Shown: piece by piece, positions 1-5,832 of the stretch
How the letters are laid out: the number at the start of each line of letters is the position of its first letter
How positions within the stretch are numbered: the stretch's first letter is position 1
Source of the DNA: Caulobacteraceae bacterium
GTDB lineage: Bacteria; Pseudomonadota; Alphaproteobacteria; Caulobacterales; Caulobacteraceae
Direction: 5' to 3'
DNA: 8,695 bases
Assembly (NCBI GenBank): GCA_020852035.1
Contig: JADZBR010000001.1
Coordinates: forward strand, 1 to 8,695
Position numbers and translations under genes: made by a program
The notes under the pieces: generated by a model
Seen by the model: only the letters and a program-made list of their open reading frames with translations
Told to the model about the DNA's origin: nothing
Database searches by the model: none

Positions 1-214
1 CGAAACCGCGCGCCGCCACTTCTCCGGCCAGGCCGGGCTCATGCTGCTGGGCCTTGAGGCCGAGGCGCTGGGCGAGGCGCTGCGCTGGGAGCCGTCGCGC
101 GGCGGCGACCTCTTTCCCCACCTCTACGGTCCGCTGGACGCCGCCCTGGTCGATGAAGCGCGGGCCGCGCCGTTGAGACCCGATGGGGCGCCTGACCTGG
201 GTGAGACCCCGTGA
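1..214 (+). CDS. DUF952 family protein, C-terminal part
   Basis: The reading frame is already open at the left edge (first full codon at base 2) and ends at TGA 212-214, leaving about 70 residues. The visible part contains the stretch ALRWEPSRGGDLFPHLYGPL, which is the hallmark C-terminal block of the DUF952 family of small proteins of about 100-115 residues; the preceding RRHFSGQ also fits that family. The function of DUF952 proteins is not established. The stop overlaps the GTG start of pyrD by four bases (GTGA), so the two genes are probably co-transcribed and translationally coupled. The start and N-terminal half lie outside the window. The identification is by remembered family motif only. 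Confidence 0.8.
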   Translation, partial: ETARRHFSGQAGLMLLGLEAEALGEALRWEPSRGGDLFPHLYGPLDAALVDEARAAPLRPDGAPDLGETP

Positions 215-1263
215 CCCTGCACGATCTCGCCGCCCGGGCGATGCATGTGCTGGATCCGGAAGACGCCCATCGCCTCACCCTCCGGGCGCTGCGGGCGGGG
301 CTGGGGCCGCGCGACCGCCGGCCGGACGACGCCGTGCTCGCCACCGAGATCGCCGGACTGCGGCTGCCGAACTGTCTCGGCCTCGCGCCAGGCTTCGACA
401 AGGACGCCGAGGTTCCTGACGCCATGCTGGCGGCCGGCTTCGGCTTCGTCGAGTGCGGCACGGTCACGCCGGAGCCGCAGGCCGGCAATCCGCGTCCGCG
501 CCTCTTTCGGCTCAGCGAGGACCGCGCGGTGATCAACCGCATGGGTTTCAACAACCGTGGGCAGGCCGCGTTCGCCGCGCGCCTGGCGCGACGGGCGCGG
601 CGCGGCGTGGTCGGCGCCAACATCGGGGCCAACAAGGACGCGGCCGACCGCATCGGCGACTACATCACCGGGCTTCGCCAGCTTTGGGGGCTGGCGGACT
701 ATTTCACCATCAACATCTCCTCGCCCAATACGCCGGGCCTTCGCGCCCTGCAGACCAAGGCGGCGCTGGACGAACTGCTCGGCCGCGCCACGGCGGCCCG
801 CCGCGAACTCGCCGCCGCCTCGGGCGATGCGCCGGTGTTCCTGAAGGTCGCGCCCGACCTGGAGGCCGGCGAGGTCGAGGCCATCGCCGAGGCGGTGGTC
901 GCCCACGGCGTCGATGCGGTGATCGTCTCCAACACCACGGTCTCGCGGCCGGCGGGCCTGACCTCTCCGCAGGCGGGGGAGACCGGCGGCCTCTCGGGGG
1001 CGCCGCTGATGCCTCTCTCCACCCGCGTGCTGGCCGAGTTCCGCGACGCGCTTGCCGGGCGGGCCGGGTTGATCGGCGCGGGCGGGATCGCCTCGGGCGC
1101 CGACGCCTACGCCAAGATCCGCGCCGGCGCGCAGGCGTTGCAGCTCTATTCCGCCCTGGTGTTCGAGGGGCCTGGACTGGTCCCGCGGCTGAAACGCGAC
1201 CTGGCCGCTCGCCTGCGCGCCGACGGCTTCCCATCTGTGCTGGATGCGGCATCGACGCCCTGA
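211..1263 (+). CDS. pyrD: Dihydroorotate dehydrogenase (quinone), class 2
   Basis: This 350-residue protein catalyses the fourth step of pyrimidine synthesis, oxidising dihydroorotate to orotate with FMN and passing electrons to membrane quinone. Visible motifs are the FMN-site LGLAPGFDKDAE (56-67), GTVTPEPQAGNPRPRLFRL (83-101), INRMGFNN (108-115), GANIGANK (135-142), NISSPNTPGLR (168-178) with Ser171 aligning to the catalytic base Ser175 of E. coli, LKVAPDL (211-217), VSNTT (239-243), and the C-terminal phosphate-binding GAGGI (289-293) with LYSAL (312-316). The N-terminal helical extension (about 1-45) and a serine rather than cysteine base indicate the class 2, membrane-associated form. 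Length fits the family (E. coli 336). The GTG start at 211 overlaps the previous stop by four bases. The gene is followed by a hairpin and the histidine kinase. Confidence 0.97.
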   Translation: MTLHDLAARAMHVLDPEDAHRLTLRALRAGLGPRDRRPDDAVLATEIAGLRLPNCLGLAPGFDKDAEVPDAMLAAGFGFVECGTVTPEPQAGNPRPRLFRLSEDRAVINRMGFNNRGQAAFAARLARRARRGVVGANIGANKDAADRIGDYITGLRQLWGLADYFTINISSPNTPGLRALQTKAALDELLGRATAARRELAAASGDAPVFLKVAPDLEAGEVEAIAEAVVAHGVDAVIVSNTTVSRPAGLTSPQAGETGGLSGAPLMPLSTRVLAEFRDALAGRAGLIGAGGIASGADAYAKIRAGAQALQLYSALVFEGPGLVPRLKRDLAARLRADGFPSVLDAASTP

Positions 1264-1291
1264 AAGCGTTCGGCGCGTTGCCGCCACGCTT
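1264..1291 (+). repeat. Inverted repeat directly after the pyrD stop
   Basis: AAGCGT (1264-1269) pairs with ACGCTT (1286-1291) and GGCG (1272-1275) pairs with CGCC (1282-1285), with a 2-nt bulge (TC) on the 5' side and a 6-nt loop. It begins at the base after the pyrD stop and sits 22 bp before the kinase start. No T-tract follows, so it is not a classical intrinsic terminator. It could stabilise the pyrD mRNA end or attenuate read-through into the kinase gene. The pairing is seen in the sequence; the role is inference. Confidence 0.45.
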
Positions 1292-1313
1292 CGCGTCGAG
1301 TAACGGAAACGTC

Positions 1314-2804
1314 ATGGCGGACGCCCCCACGCAGCCGGATCACGGCGCGCCGGCCCGGCGGATGTTCTGGCCGGGCGGCCTCTCGGCGCGCCTCTTGGTC
1401 ATCACCGCCGCGTTCGTCGCCGTGCTTGGCGCGATCTTCCTGCCGCCGGCGCTGGCGGCCTTCGAGCGCCAGTGGCTGCTCGACCGGGTGCGCTCGGCCG
1501 AGCTGGCCACCCTGGTCACCGACGCCGCGCCGGAGGGCTACCTCGACGAAGCCCGCTCGCGCGAACTGCTGCGCGGCGCCGGCGTCGCCTGGGTGGCGAT
1601 CGAGGACGACGGCATTCGCCGGCTGGTGCTGCAGGGACCGAGGCTCGACCGCACGCCCTATGTCGTCGACCTTCGCGACCGGGCGCTGGCCTCGTGGCTG
1701 GCCGCGCCCTTCCAGACCCTGACCAGCGGGCGGGGCCGGATGGTGCGGGTGCTGGCCGAGCCCCGCTTCCGGCAGGCCGATTTCATCGAGATCGTCGCGC
1801 CGGACGCCGAGCTGAAGGCGGCCCTGACCACCTATCTGTGGCGCATCCTGGGCGTCACCCTGATCGTCGCCGGCGGAGTGGGCGGCCTGGTCTACCTCTC
1901 CCTCAACCTCTTTCTCGTGCGGCCGATGCAGCGGATCACGCTCTCGATGGAGCGGTTCCGCGCCGATCCGGACGACCCGCTCTCGCACATCGAGCCCTCC
2001 CATCGCCGCGACGAGATCGGCCGCGCCGAACTGGAGCTGGACCGGATGCAGGCGGACCTGCGCGCCGCCCTGAACTCGCGCGCGCGCCTGGCGGCGCTGG
2101 GCGAGGCGGTGGCCAAGATCACTCACGACCTGCGCAACATGCTGACCAGCGCACAGCTCGCCTCTGAACGGCTGGCGGCGATCGGCGACCCGCAGGTGGC
2201 CCGCGCCCTGCCGCGGCTCGAGCGGGCGCTGAACCGCGCCACGCGCCTGTCCACCGAGGTGCTGGCCTACGGCAAGACCGAGGAGGCCGCGCCGGAAGCC
2301 CAGCCGACACCGCTGCTACCCGCGCTGGAGGCGGCGGCCGAGGAGGCCGGCCTCGGCGTCGGTTCGGCCCGGCTGGAGGCTCAGGTCGCGGCCGGCGCCC
2401 AGATGCTGGCCGACCCGGACCAGCTGCACCGCATCCTGGTCAATCTGATGCGCAACGCGCGCCAGGCGATTGCGGGACAGGCCGGTCGCGCCGAGGGCGG
2501 CCGTGTGAGCGTCCATCTCTCGCAGGACGCCGAGGCCAGCCGACTGCGGATCGGCGATGACGGCCCCGGCGTGCCGCCAAAGGCCCGCGAGCGCCTCTTC
2601 CAGCCTTTCGGCGGCTCGACCAACCCGGAGGGCGCGGGCCTGGGCCTGGCGATCGCGCGCGAACTGGCCCAGGGCCACGGCGGGGACCTGACCCTGGTCG
2701 AGACCGGGCCGGGCGGCACGGTGTTCGAGCTGATGCTGCCGGGCGCTCCGGCGCCGGTGAAGGCTCGCCGGGCGCGCCCGGCGGTTTCCCCAAGCCAGGG
2801 CTAG
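1314..2804 (+). CDS. Membrane sensor histidine kinase (HAMP-like, HisKA, HATPase_c)
   Basis: This 496-residue protein has a transmembrane segment at about 24-48, a periplasmic sensor region of about 125 residues (49-174) matching no fold I recognise, a second transmembrane segment at about 175-202, a HAMP-like linker (about 200-255), a dimerisation domain with H-box AKITHDLRN (phospho-acceptor His271), and an ATPase domain with N-box NLMRNARQAI (377-386), G1 DDGPGVP (415-421), F-box RLFQPF (427-432) and G2 GAGLGLAI (440-447). All catalytic boxes are intact, so it should autophosphorylate. No response regulator lies next to it within the window, so the partner is unknown. The frame is open far upstream inside pyrD, but ATG 1314 gives a clean hydrophilic N-terminus before the first membrane helix and a weak GGA-type ribosome site. 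It lies 50 bp after pyrD, probably in one operon. The basic, Pro-rich tail (about 477-496) is after the ATPase fold. Confidence 0.9.
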   Translation: MADAPTQPDHGAPARRMFWPGGLSARLLVITAAFVAVLGAIFLPPALAAFERQWLLDRVRSAELATLVTDAAPEGYLDEARSRELLRGAGVAWVAIEDDGIRRLVLQGPRLDRTPYVVDLRDRALASWLAAPFQTLTSGRGRMVRVLAEPRFRQADFIEIVAPDAELKAALTTYLWRILGVTLIVAGGVGGLVYLSLNLFLVRPMQRITLSMERFRADPDDPLSHIEPSHRRDEIGRAELELDRMQADLRAALNSRARLAALGEAVAKITHDLRNMLTSAQLASERLAAIGDPQVARALPRLERALNRATRLSTEVLAYGKTEEAAPEAQPTPLLPALEAAAEEAGLGVGSARLEAQVAAGAQMLADPDQLHRILVNLMRNARQAIAGQAGRAEGGRVSVHLSQDAEASRLRIGDDGPGVPPKARERLFQPFGGSTNPEGAGLGLAIARELAQGHGGDLTLVETGPGGTVFELMLPGAPAPVKARRARPAVSPSQG

Positions 2805-2816
2805 GCGCGCCGCAAC

Positions 2817-2848
2817 ATCCTCCCGCCGCCCGCCGCGCGGAGGAGGAT
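2817..2848. terminator. Possible bidirectional hairpin between convergent genes
   Basis: ATCCTCC (2817-2823) and GGAGGAT (2842-2848) are perfect inverted repeats around a GC-rich loop; an alternative fold pairs CCGC (2823-2826) with GCGG (2837-2840). It occupies most of the 55-bp gap between the convergent kinase and ggt stops, which is where a shared transcription end is expected. Neither strand shows a T-tract, so intrinsic termination is uncertain. Confidence 0.35.
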
Positions 2849-2859
2849 CAGAGGTCCGG

Positions 2860-4581
2860 CTACTGCGAGCGCGCCTGGCCCTCGCGCCGCGGATCGGCGC
2901 CGCCTTCGAGGCCGTGCGGCCCGACGCGCACCGCGTGCAGGCCCGAGCCCTCGGCCGAGCCGCCCCCGGTCAGGGTCAGCCCCTTGGCCGCCAGCCCATC
3001 GGCCACGCCCGGCGCGAAGCGGTCGAGCTCGGCGTTGGTCGAGGCGCCGCGGGCGATGATGTTGGGCAGGGCCAGGGCCTCCTCGACCGGCAGGTTCCAG
3101 TCGAGCAGCCCGACCAGGGCCTTGAGGTTGTAGGCCAGGATGGCGTTGCCGCCCGGCGAGCCGACCGCGGCGACGAACCGGCCCTGGCGGTCCAGCACGA
3201 TGGCTGGCGACATCGACGAGCGCGGCCGCTTGCCGCCGGCCACGGCGTTCGCCGCGGGGGTCCCGTCGGTGTTGCTCGGCGAGAAGGAGAAATCGGTCAG
3301 CTGGTTGTTGAGGAAGAAGCCGCCGACCATCCGGCCCGAGCCGAAGATGCTCTCCACCGTGGTGGTCATCGAGACCACGTTCCCCCACTTGTCGACGATC
3401 ACGAAGTGGGTGGTGCCGCCCGGCTCGCGGGTGGCGTCGACGCCGACCTTCGGGGCGCCGCGCGGAACGCCGGGGCGAGGCGCCGGGCCGCCGCCGCGCT
3501 CCGGCATCGCCCTGGCGCGGGCGTCCAGATAGGCGGGCTCCAGCAGGCCATCGACAGGCACGCTCACGAAGTCCGCATCCCCGAAGTAGCGGTCGCGGTC
3601 GGCGTACATCAGGCGGCTGGCCTCGATGAACAGGAACCAGCCCTGCGGGTCGGTCGGCCCGCGCTCGGCGATGTCGGTGCGCTCCAGGATGCCGAGGCCC
3701 TCCAGCAGGGCCGCGCCGCTGGACGGCGGCGGCGGCACGCAGACCACATAGATGCGGTAGGGCCGGCAGACCGGCTTCACCTCCTCGGGCTGGTAGCTGG
3801 CGAGGTCCTGCACGGTCATGGCGCTGGCCAGCTGGCCCTCATGCACCCGGCGCACGATGGCGTCGGCGATCTCGCCCTTCAGCAGCGCGCGCGGCCCCTC
3901 GGCGGCGATCTGGCGCAGGGTGGCGGCGTAGGCGGGGTTCTTCAGGCGGTCGCCGGCGGCGTATTTGGTCCCGTCCGGCTTGGTGAAATAGGCGACGGCG
4001 TCCGGCGCCGCGGCCTGCGGCGCGCGACTGGCGATCATGCCGGCCAGCCTGGGGGTGACGATGAAGCCCTCGTCGGCCAGCCGTTCGGGTTCGGCGAAGA
4101 GGTCGCGCCAGGCCAGCTTGCCGTGCTCCGCCTGCGCCAGGCCGAGCATCGCCACCGCGCCGGGTACGCCCGTGGAGCGCCCGCTCAGCACCGCCTCGAC
4201 AAAGCCCAGCGGCTTGCCGTCCGGGCCGAGGAAGAGGTCCGGACCCGCGGCCGCCGGCGCGGTCTCACGGCCGTTGTAGGCGGTGACCTCGCCGGTCGCG
4301 CCGTCGTAGTAGGTCATGAAGGCGCCGCCGCCGAGGCCCGAGCTCTGCGGCTCCACCAGGCCCAGCGTCGCCTGCACGGCCACCGCCGCGTCGACCGCCG
4401 AGCCGCCCGCGTTCAGCACCTTCAGGCCGGCGTCGACCGCCAGCGGGTGGGCGGCGGCCACCATCTGCTGGCCGCTCGCGGGCGAGGCGGCGGCCGGTGT
4501 CGAGGGGCGCGGGCTCTGCGGAGTCTCGCAAGCGGCGAGGGCAAGCGCGGCGATGGCGGCGAGGCAGGTGAACGAACGCAA
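2860..4581 (-). CDS. ggt: Gamma-glutamyltransferase, lipoprotein-type precursor
   Basis: This 573-residue protein is an Ntn hydrolase that cleaves or transfers gamma-glutamyl groups from glutathione and related amides. The N-terminus has a lipoprotein signal, with a hydrophobic core and lipobox LAAC (15-18), so the mature enzyme is predicted to be attached at Cys18 to a membrane facing the periplasm. Family blocks are SGLGGGAFM (81-89), NGRETAP (103-109, Arg105 aligning with E. coli Arg114), the self-cleavage site GGTTHF (388-393) with Thr390 as nucleophile (E. coli Thr391), NNQLTDFS (425-432), RSSMSP (454-459) and GSPGGNAI (474-481). Predicted subunits are about 19-389 and 390-573; length is normal. 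The start is TTG 4581, supported by GGAGG (4587-4591 on the - strand) five bases upstream and by the complete signal peptide. The C-terminal ADPRREG is typical of the family. Confidence 0.95.
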   Translation of the reverse strand: MRSFTCLAAIAALALAACETPQSPRPSTPAAASPASGQQMVAAAHPLAVDAGLKVLNAGGSAVDAAVAVQATLGLVEPQSSGLGGGAFMTYYDGATGEVTAYNGRETAPAAAGPDLFLGPDGKPLGFVEAVLSGRSTGVPGAVAMLGLAQAEHGKLAWRDLFAEPERLADEGFIVTPRLAGMIASRAPQAAAPDAVAYFTKPDGTKYAAGDRLKNPAYAATLRQIAAEGPRALLKGEIADAIVRRVHEGQLASAMTVQDLASYQPEEVKPVCRPYRIYVVCVPPPPSSGAALLEGLGILERTDIAERGPTDPQGWFLFIEASRLMYADRDRYFGDADFVSVPVDGLLEPAYLDARARAMPERGGGPAPRPGVPRGAPKVGVDATREPGGTTHFVIVDKWGNVVSMTTTVESIFGSGRMVGGFFLNNQLTDFSFSPSNTDGTPAANAVAGGKRPRSSMSPAIVLDRQGRFVAAVGSPGGNAILAYNLKALVGLLDWNLPVEEALALPNIIARGASTNAELDRFAPGVADGLAAKGLTLTGGGSAEGSGLHAVRVGPHGLEGGADPRREGQARSQ

Positions 4582-4597
4582 GCGAACCTCCGGAACT

Positions 4598-4613
4598 TAA
4601 GGCTGTAACCTTA
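4598..4613. promoter_or_regulatory. Small palindrome in the divergent ggt / P1 hydrolase promoter region
   Basis: TAAGG (4598-4602) and CCTTA (4609-4613) form a perfect inverted repeat with a 6-bp centre. It lies in the 80-bp gap between the two divergent starts and overlaps the -10 region proposed for ggt. It could be an operator for a regulator controlling both genes. With only five bases per arm it could also be chance. Confidence 0.3.
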
Positions 4614-4632
4614 GCTGGGCGTCCGTGGACAA
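4609..4632 (-). promoter_or_regulatory. Candidate ggt promoter
   Basis: On the - strand, TTGTCC (4627-4632) and GCTAAGG (4609-4615) are separated by 11 bp. This resembles the Caulobacter housekeeping pattern TTGACG, 10-14 bp, GCTANAWC, with imperfect matches in both boxes. The predicted start of transcription would fall about 20 bp before the ggt ribosome site. The opposite-strand hydrolase has a GCTGTAAC (4602-4609) resembling a -10 box but no clear -35. Confidence 0.35.
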
Positions 4633-4661
4633 CAACCGCGCGCGCATGGCAAGCCGTCGTC

Positions 4662-5678
4662 ATGATCCAGCCCCGCCCCGGCCCACGCAATCTGATCACC
4701 GACGTGGAGGGCCTCGCCGTCGGCCAGGCCGAGGATTCGCGGGCGCGCACCGGCGTCACGGTGATCCTGCCGGACCGTCCGGCGGTCTGCGCCGTGGACG
4801 TGCGCGGCGGGGGGCCCGGCACCCGCGAGACCGACGCCCTGAGCCCTGAGACCCTGGTGCCGACGGTGGACGCCATCGCCCTCTCCGGCGGCTCGATGTA
4901 CGGCCTGGCCGCCGCCGACGGCGTCGCCGCCTGGCTGGGGGCGCGAGGCCGCGGCTATGTGGTGATCCCCCGCGAGGAGGTTCCCCCCTCGCCGATCGTG
5001 CCGGGCGCGATCCTGTTCGACCTGGGCAACGGCGGCGACAAGCAGTGGGGCCTGGAGCCGCCCTATCGCGCCCTGGGGATCGCCGCCGTCGAGGCGGCCG
5101 GCGACCGCTTCGCCCTCGGTTCGGCGGGCGCCGGCTACGGCGCGATGGCCGGCCGGCTGAAGGGCGGGACGGGATCGGCCTCGGTGGTCACCGAAGGCAT
5201 GACGGTCGGCGCCCTGGCGGCGGTGAACAGCTTCGGCTCGGTGGTCGCGCCGGGGACCCGCGCCTTCTGGGCCGCGCCCTTCGAGCTGGAGGCCGAGTTC
5301 GGCGGTCTCGGCCCCGCCGCCCTCGCCGCCGCGCCCGGCGACTACTGGACCAAGGACCTGGCCGCGCCGCGCGCCAACACCACCATCGCCGTGGTCGCCA
5401 CCGACCTTTCGCTGACCCCCGCCCAGGCCCGCCGGGTGGCGGTGATGGCCCAGGACGGCCTCGCGCGCGCCATCCGCCCGGTGCACGCCCCGTTCGACGG
5501 CGACGTCGTCTTCGCCCTCTCCACCGGCCGCCTGCCGCTACCCGAAGCCGCCGACGCGGCGGTGATGCAGGCCGGCGCCCTGGCCGCCGACTGCCTGGCC
5601 CGCGCCGTCGCCCGGGCGGTCTACGAGGCGGCCGCCCCCTGGGAAGGCCCTGTCGCATGGCGCGACCTGCCTCCCTGA
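4662..5678 (+). CDS. P1 family (DmpA/NylC-type, S58) self-processing hydrolase
   Basis: This 338-residue protein begins with NLITDVEGLAVGQA (10-23), the typical N-terminal block of P1 peptidases. The family includes DmpA aminopeptidase, beta-peptidyl aminopeptidases and the nylon-oligomer hydrolase NylC, all of which self-cleave to expose an N-terminal Ser or Thr nucleophile. Here the junction is RANTTIAVVATD (237-248): cleavage is predicted between Asn239 and Thr240, as in NylC (Asn266/Thr267). The acidic pair FDGDVVFALSTG (278-289; Asp279, Asp281) matches NylC Asp306/Asp308 with the same spacing from the nucleophile. Lys167 and Asn189 are candidates for the other active-site residues. No signal peptide is visible, so it is probably cytoplasmic. 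The physiological substrate cannot be read from sequence. ATG 4662 is chosen because the family block starts ten residues later; the ribosome site is weak. Confidence 0.9.
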   Translation: MIQPRPGPRNLITDVEGLAVGQAEDSRARTGVTVILPDRPAVCAVDVRGGGPGTRETDALSPETLVPTVDAIALSGGSMYGLAAADGVAAWLGARGRGYVVIPREEVPPSPIVPGAILFDLGNGGDKQWGLEPPYRALGIAAVEAAGDRFALGSAGAGYGAMAGRLKGGTGSASVVTEGMTVGALAAVNSFGSVVAPGTRAFWAAPFELEAEFGGLGPAALAAAPGDYWTKDLAAPRANTTIAVVATDLSLTPAQARRVAVMAQDGLARAIRPVHAPFDGDVVFALSTGRLPLPEAADAAVMQAGALAADCLARAVARAVYEAAAPWEGPVAWRDLPP

Positions 5679-5698
5679 GATTTCCCTACGCCGCCCGC

Positions 5699-5727
5699 TT
5701 GCCTTCGGCCGCCTCGCGCACTAGGTT
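5699..5727 (+). promoter_or_regulatory. Candidate tRNA-Arg promoter
   Basis: TTGCCTT (5699-5705) and ACTAGGTT (5720-5727) are separated by 14 bp and lie 28 bp before the tRNA. They partly match the Caulobacter-type TTGACGS / GCTANAWC consensus (about five positions in each box). Between this and the tRNA is a small hairpin (CGCCCTC with GAGaGGCG, about 5731-5748). The position is right for a tRNA promoter, but the assignment is by eye. Confidence 0.35.
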
Positions 5728-5755
5728 CCGCGCCCTCGCCGAGAGGCGAAAGCGC

Positions 5756-5832
5756 GCGCCCGTAGCTCAGCTGGATAGAGCATCAGACTACGAATCTGAG
5801 GGTCGGACGTTCGAATCGTTCCGGGCGCGCCA
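5756..5832 (+). tRNA. tRNA-Arg (anticodon ACG)
   Basis: A full 77-nt cloverleaf is present. The acceptor stem is GCGCCCG (5756-5762) with CGGGCGC (5822-5828), a perfect match. The D-arm is GCTC/GAGC. The anticodon stem TCAGA/TCTGA (5783-5787, 5795-5799) encloses loop CTACGAA with anticodon ACG at 5790-5792. The T-arm GGACG/CGTTC has one G-U pair around TTCGAAT. The discriminator is G5829 and CCA is encoded at 5830-5832. With A34 converted to inosine it reads CGU, CGC and CGA; CGC is common in the genes here, so this tRNA should matter to the cell. The opposite strand carries the 3' end of the serine recombinase gene, and G+C content drops right after CCA. The gene therefore appears to be the integration site of an element that kept the tRNA intact. 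Confidence 0.97.
5783..5832. other. Candidate attachment region (attL) within the tRNA 3' portion
   Basis: The recombinase gene runs into the tRNA from its 3' end and stops in the anticodon stem, giving a 50-bp shared segment. Elements that integrate in tRNA genes usually carry a copy of the tRNA 3' end that rebuilds the gene, so the crossover probably lies somewhere in this segment. The exact core cannot be placed because no second copy of this sequence was seen in the window; the partner site should lie to the right of 8695. The overlap and composition change are seen; the attachment role is inference. Confidence 0.5.

Noticed and set aside
453..1313. Long upstream extension of the kinase frame through pyrD
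   Set aside because: The frame is open only because of high GC. The translation is Arg/Gly-rich low-complexity and pyrD is certain in the other frame; the kinase starts at 1314.
2914..4608. 564-residue + strand open frame opposite ggt
   Set aside because: It is the antisense shadow of ggt, rich in Arg, Gly, His and Ala with no family motifs, while ggt has all catalytic blocks.
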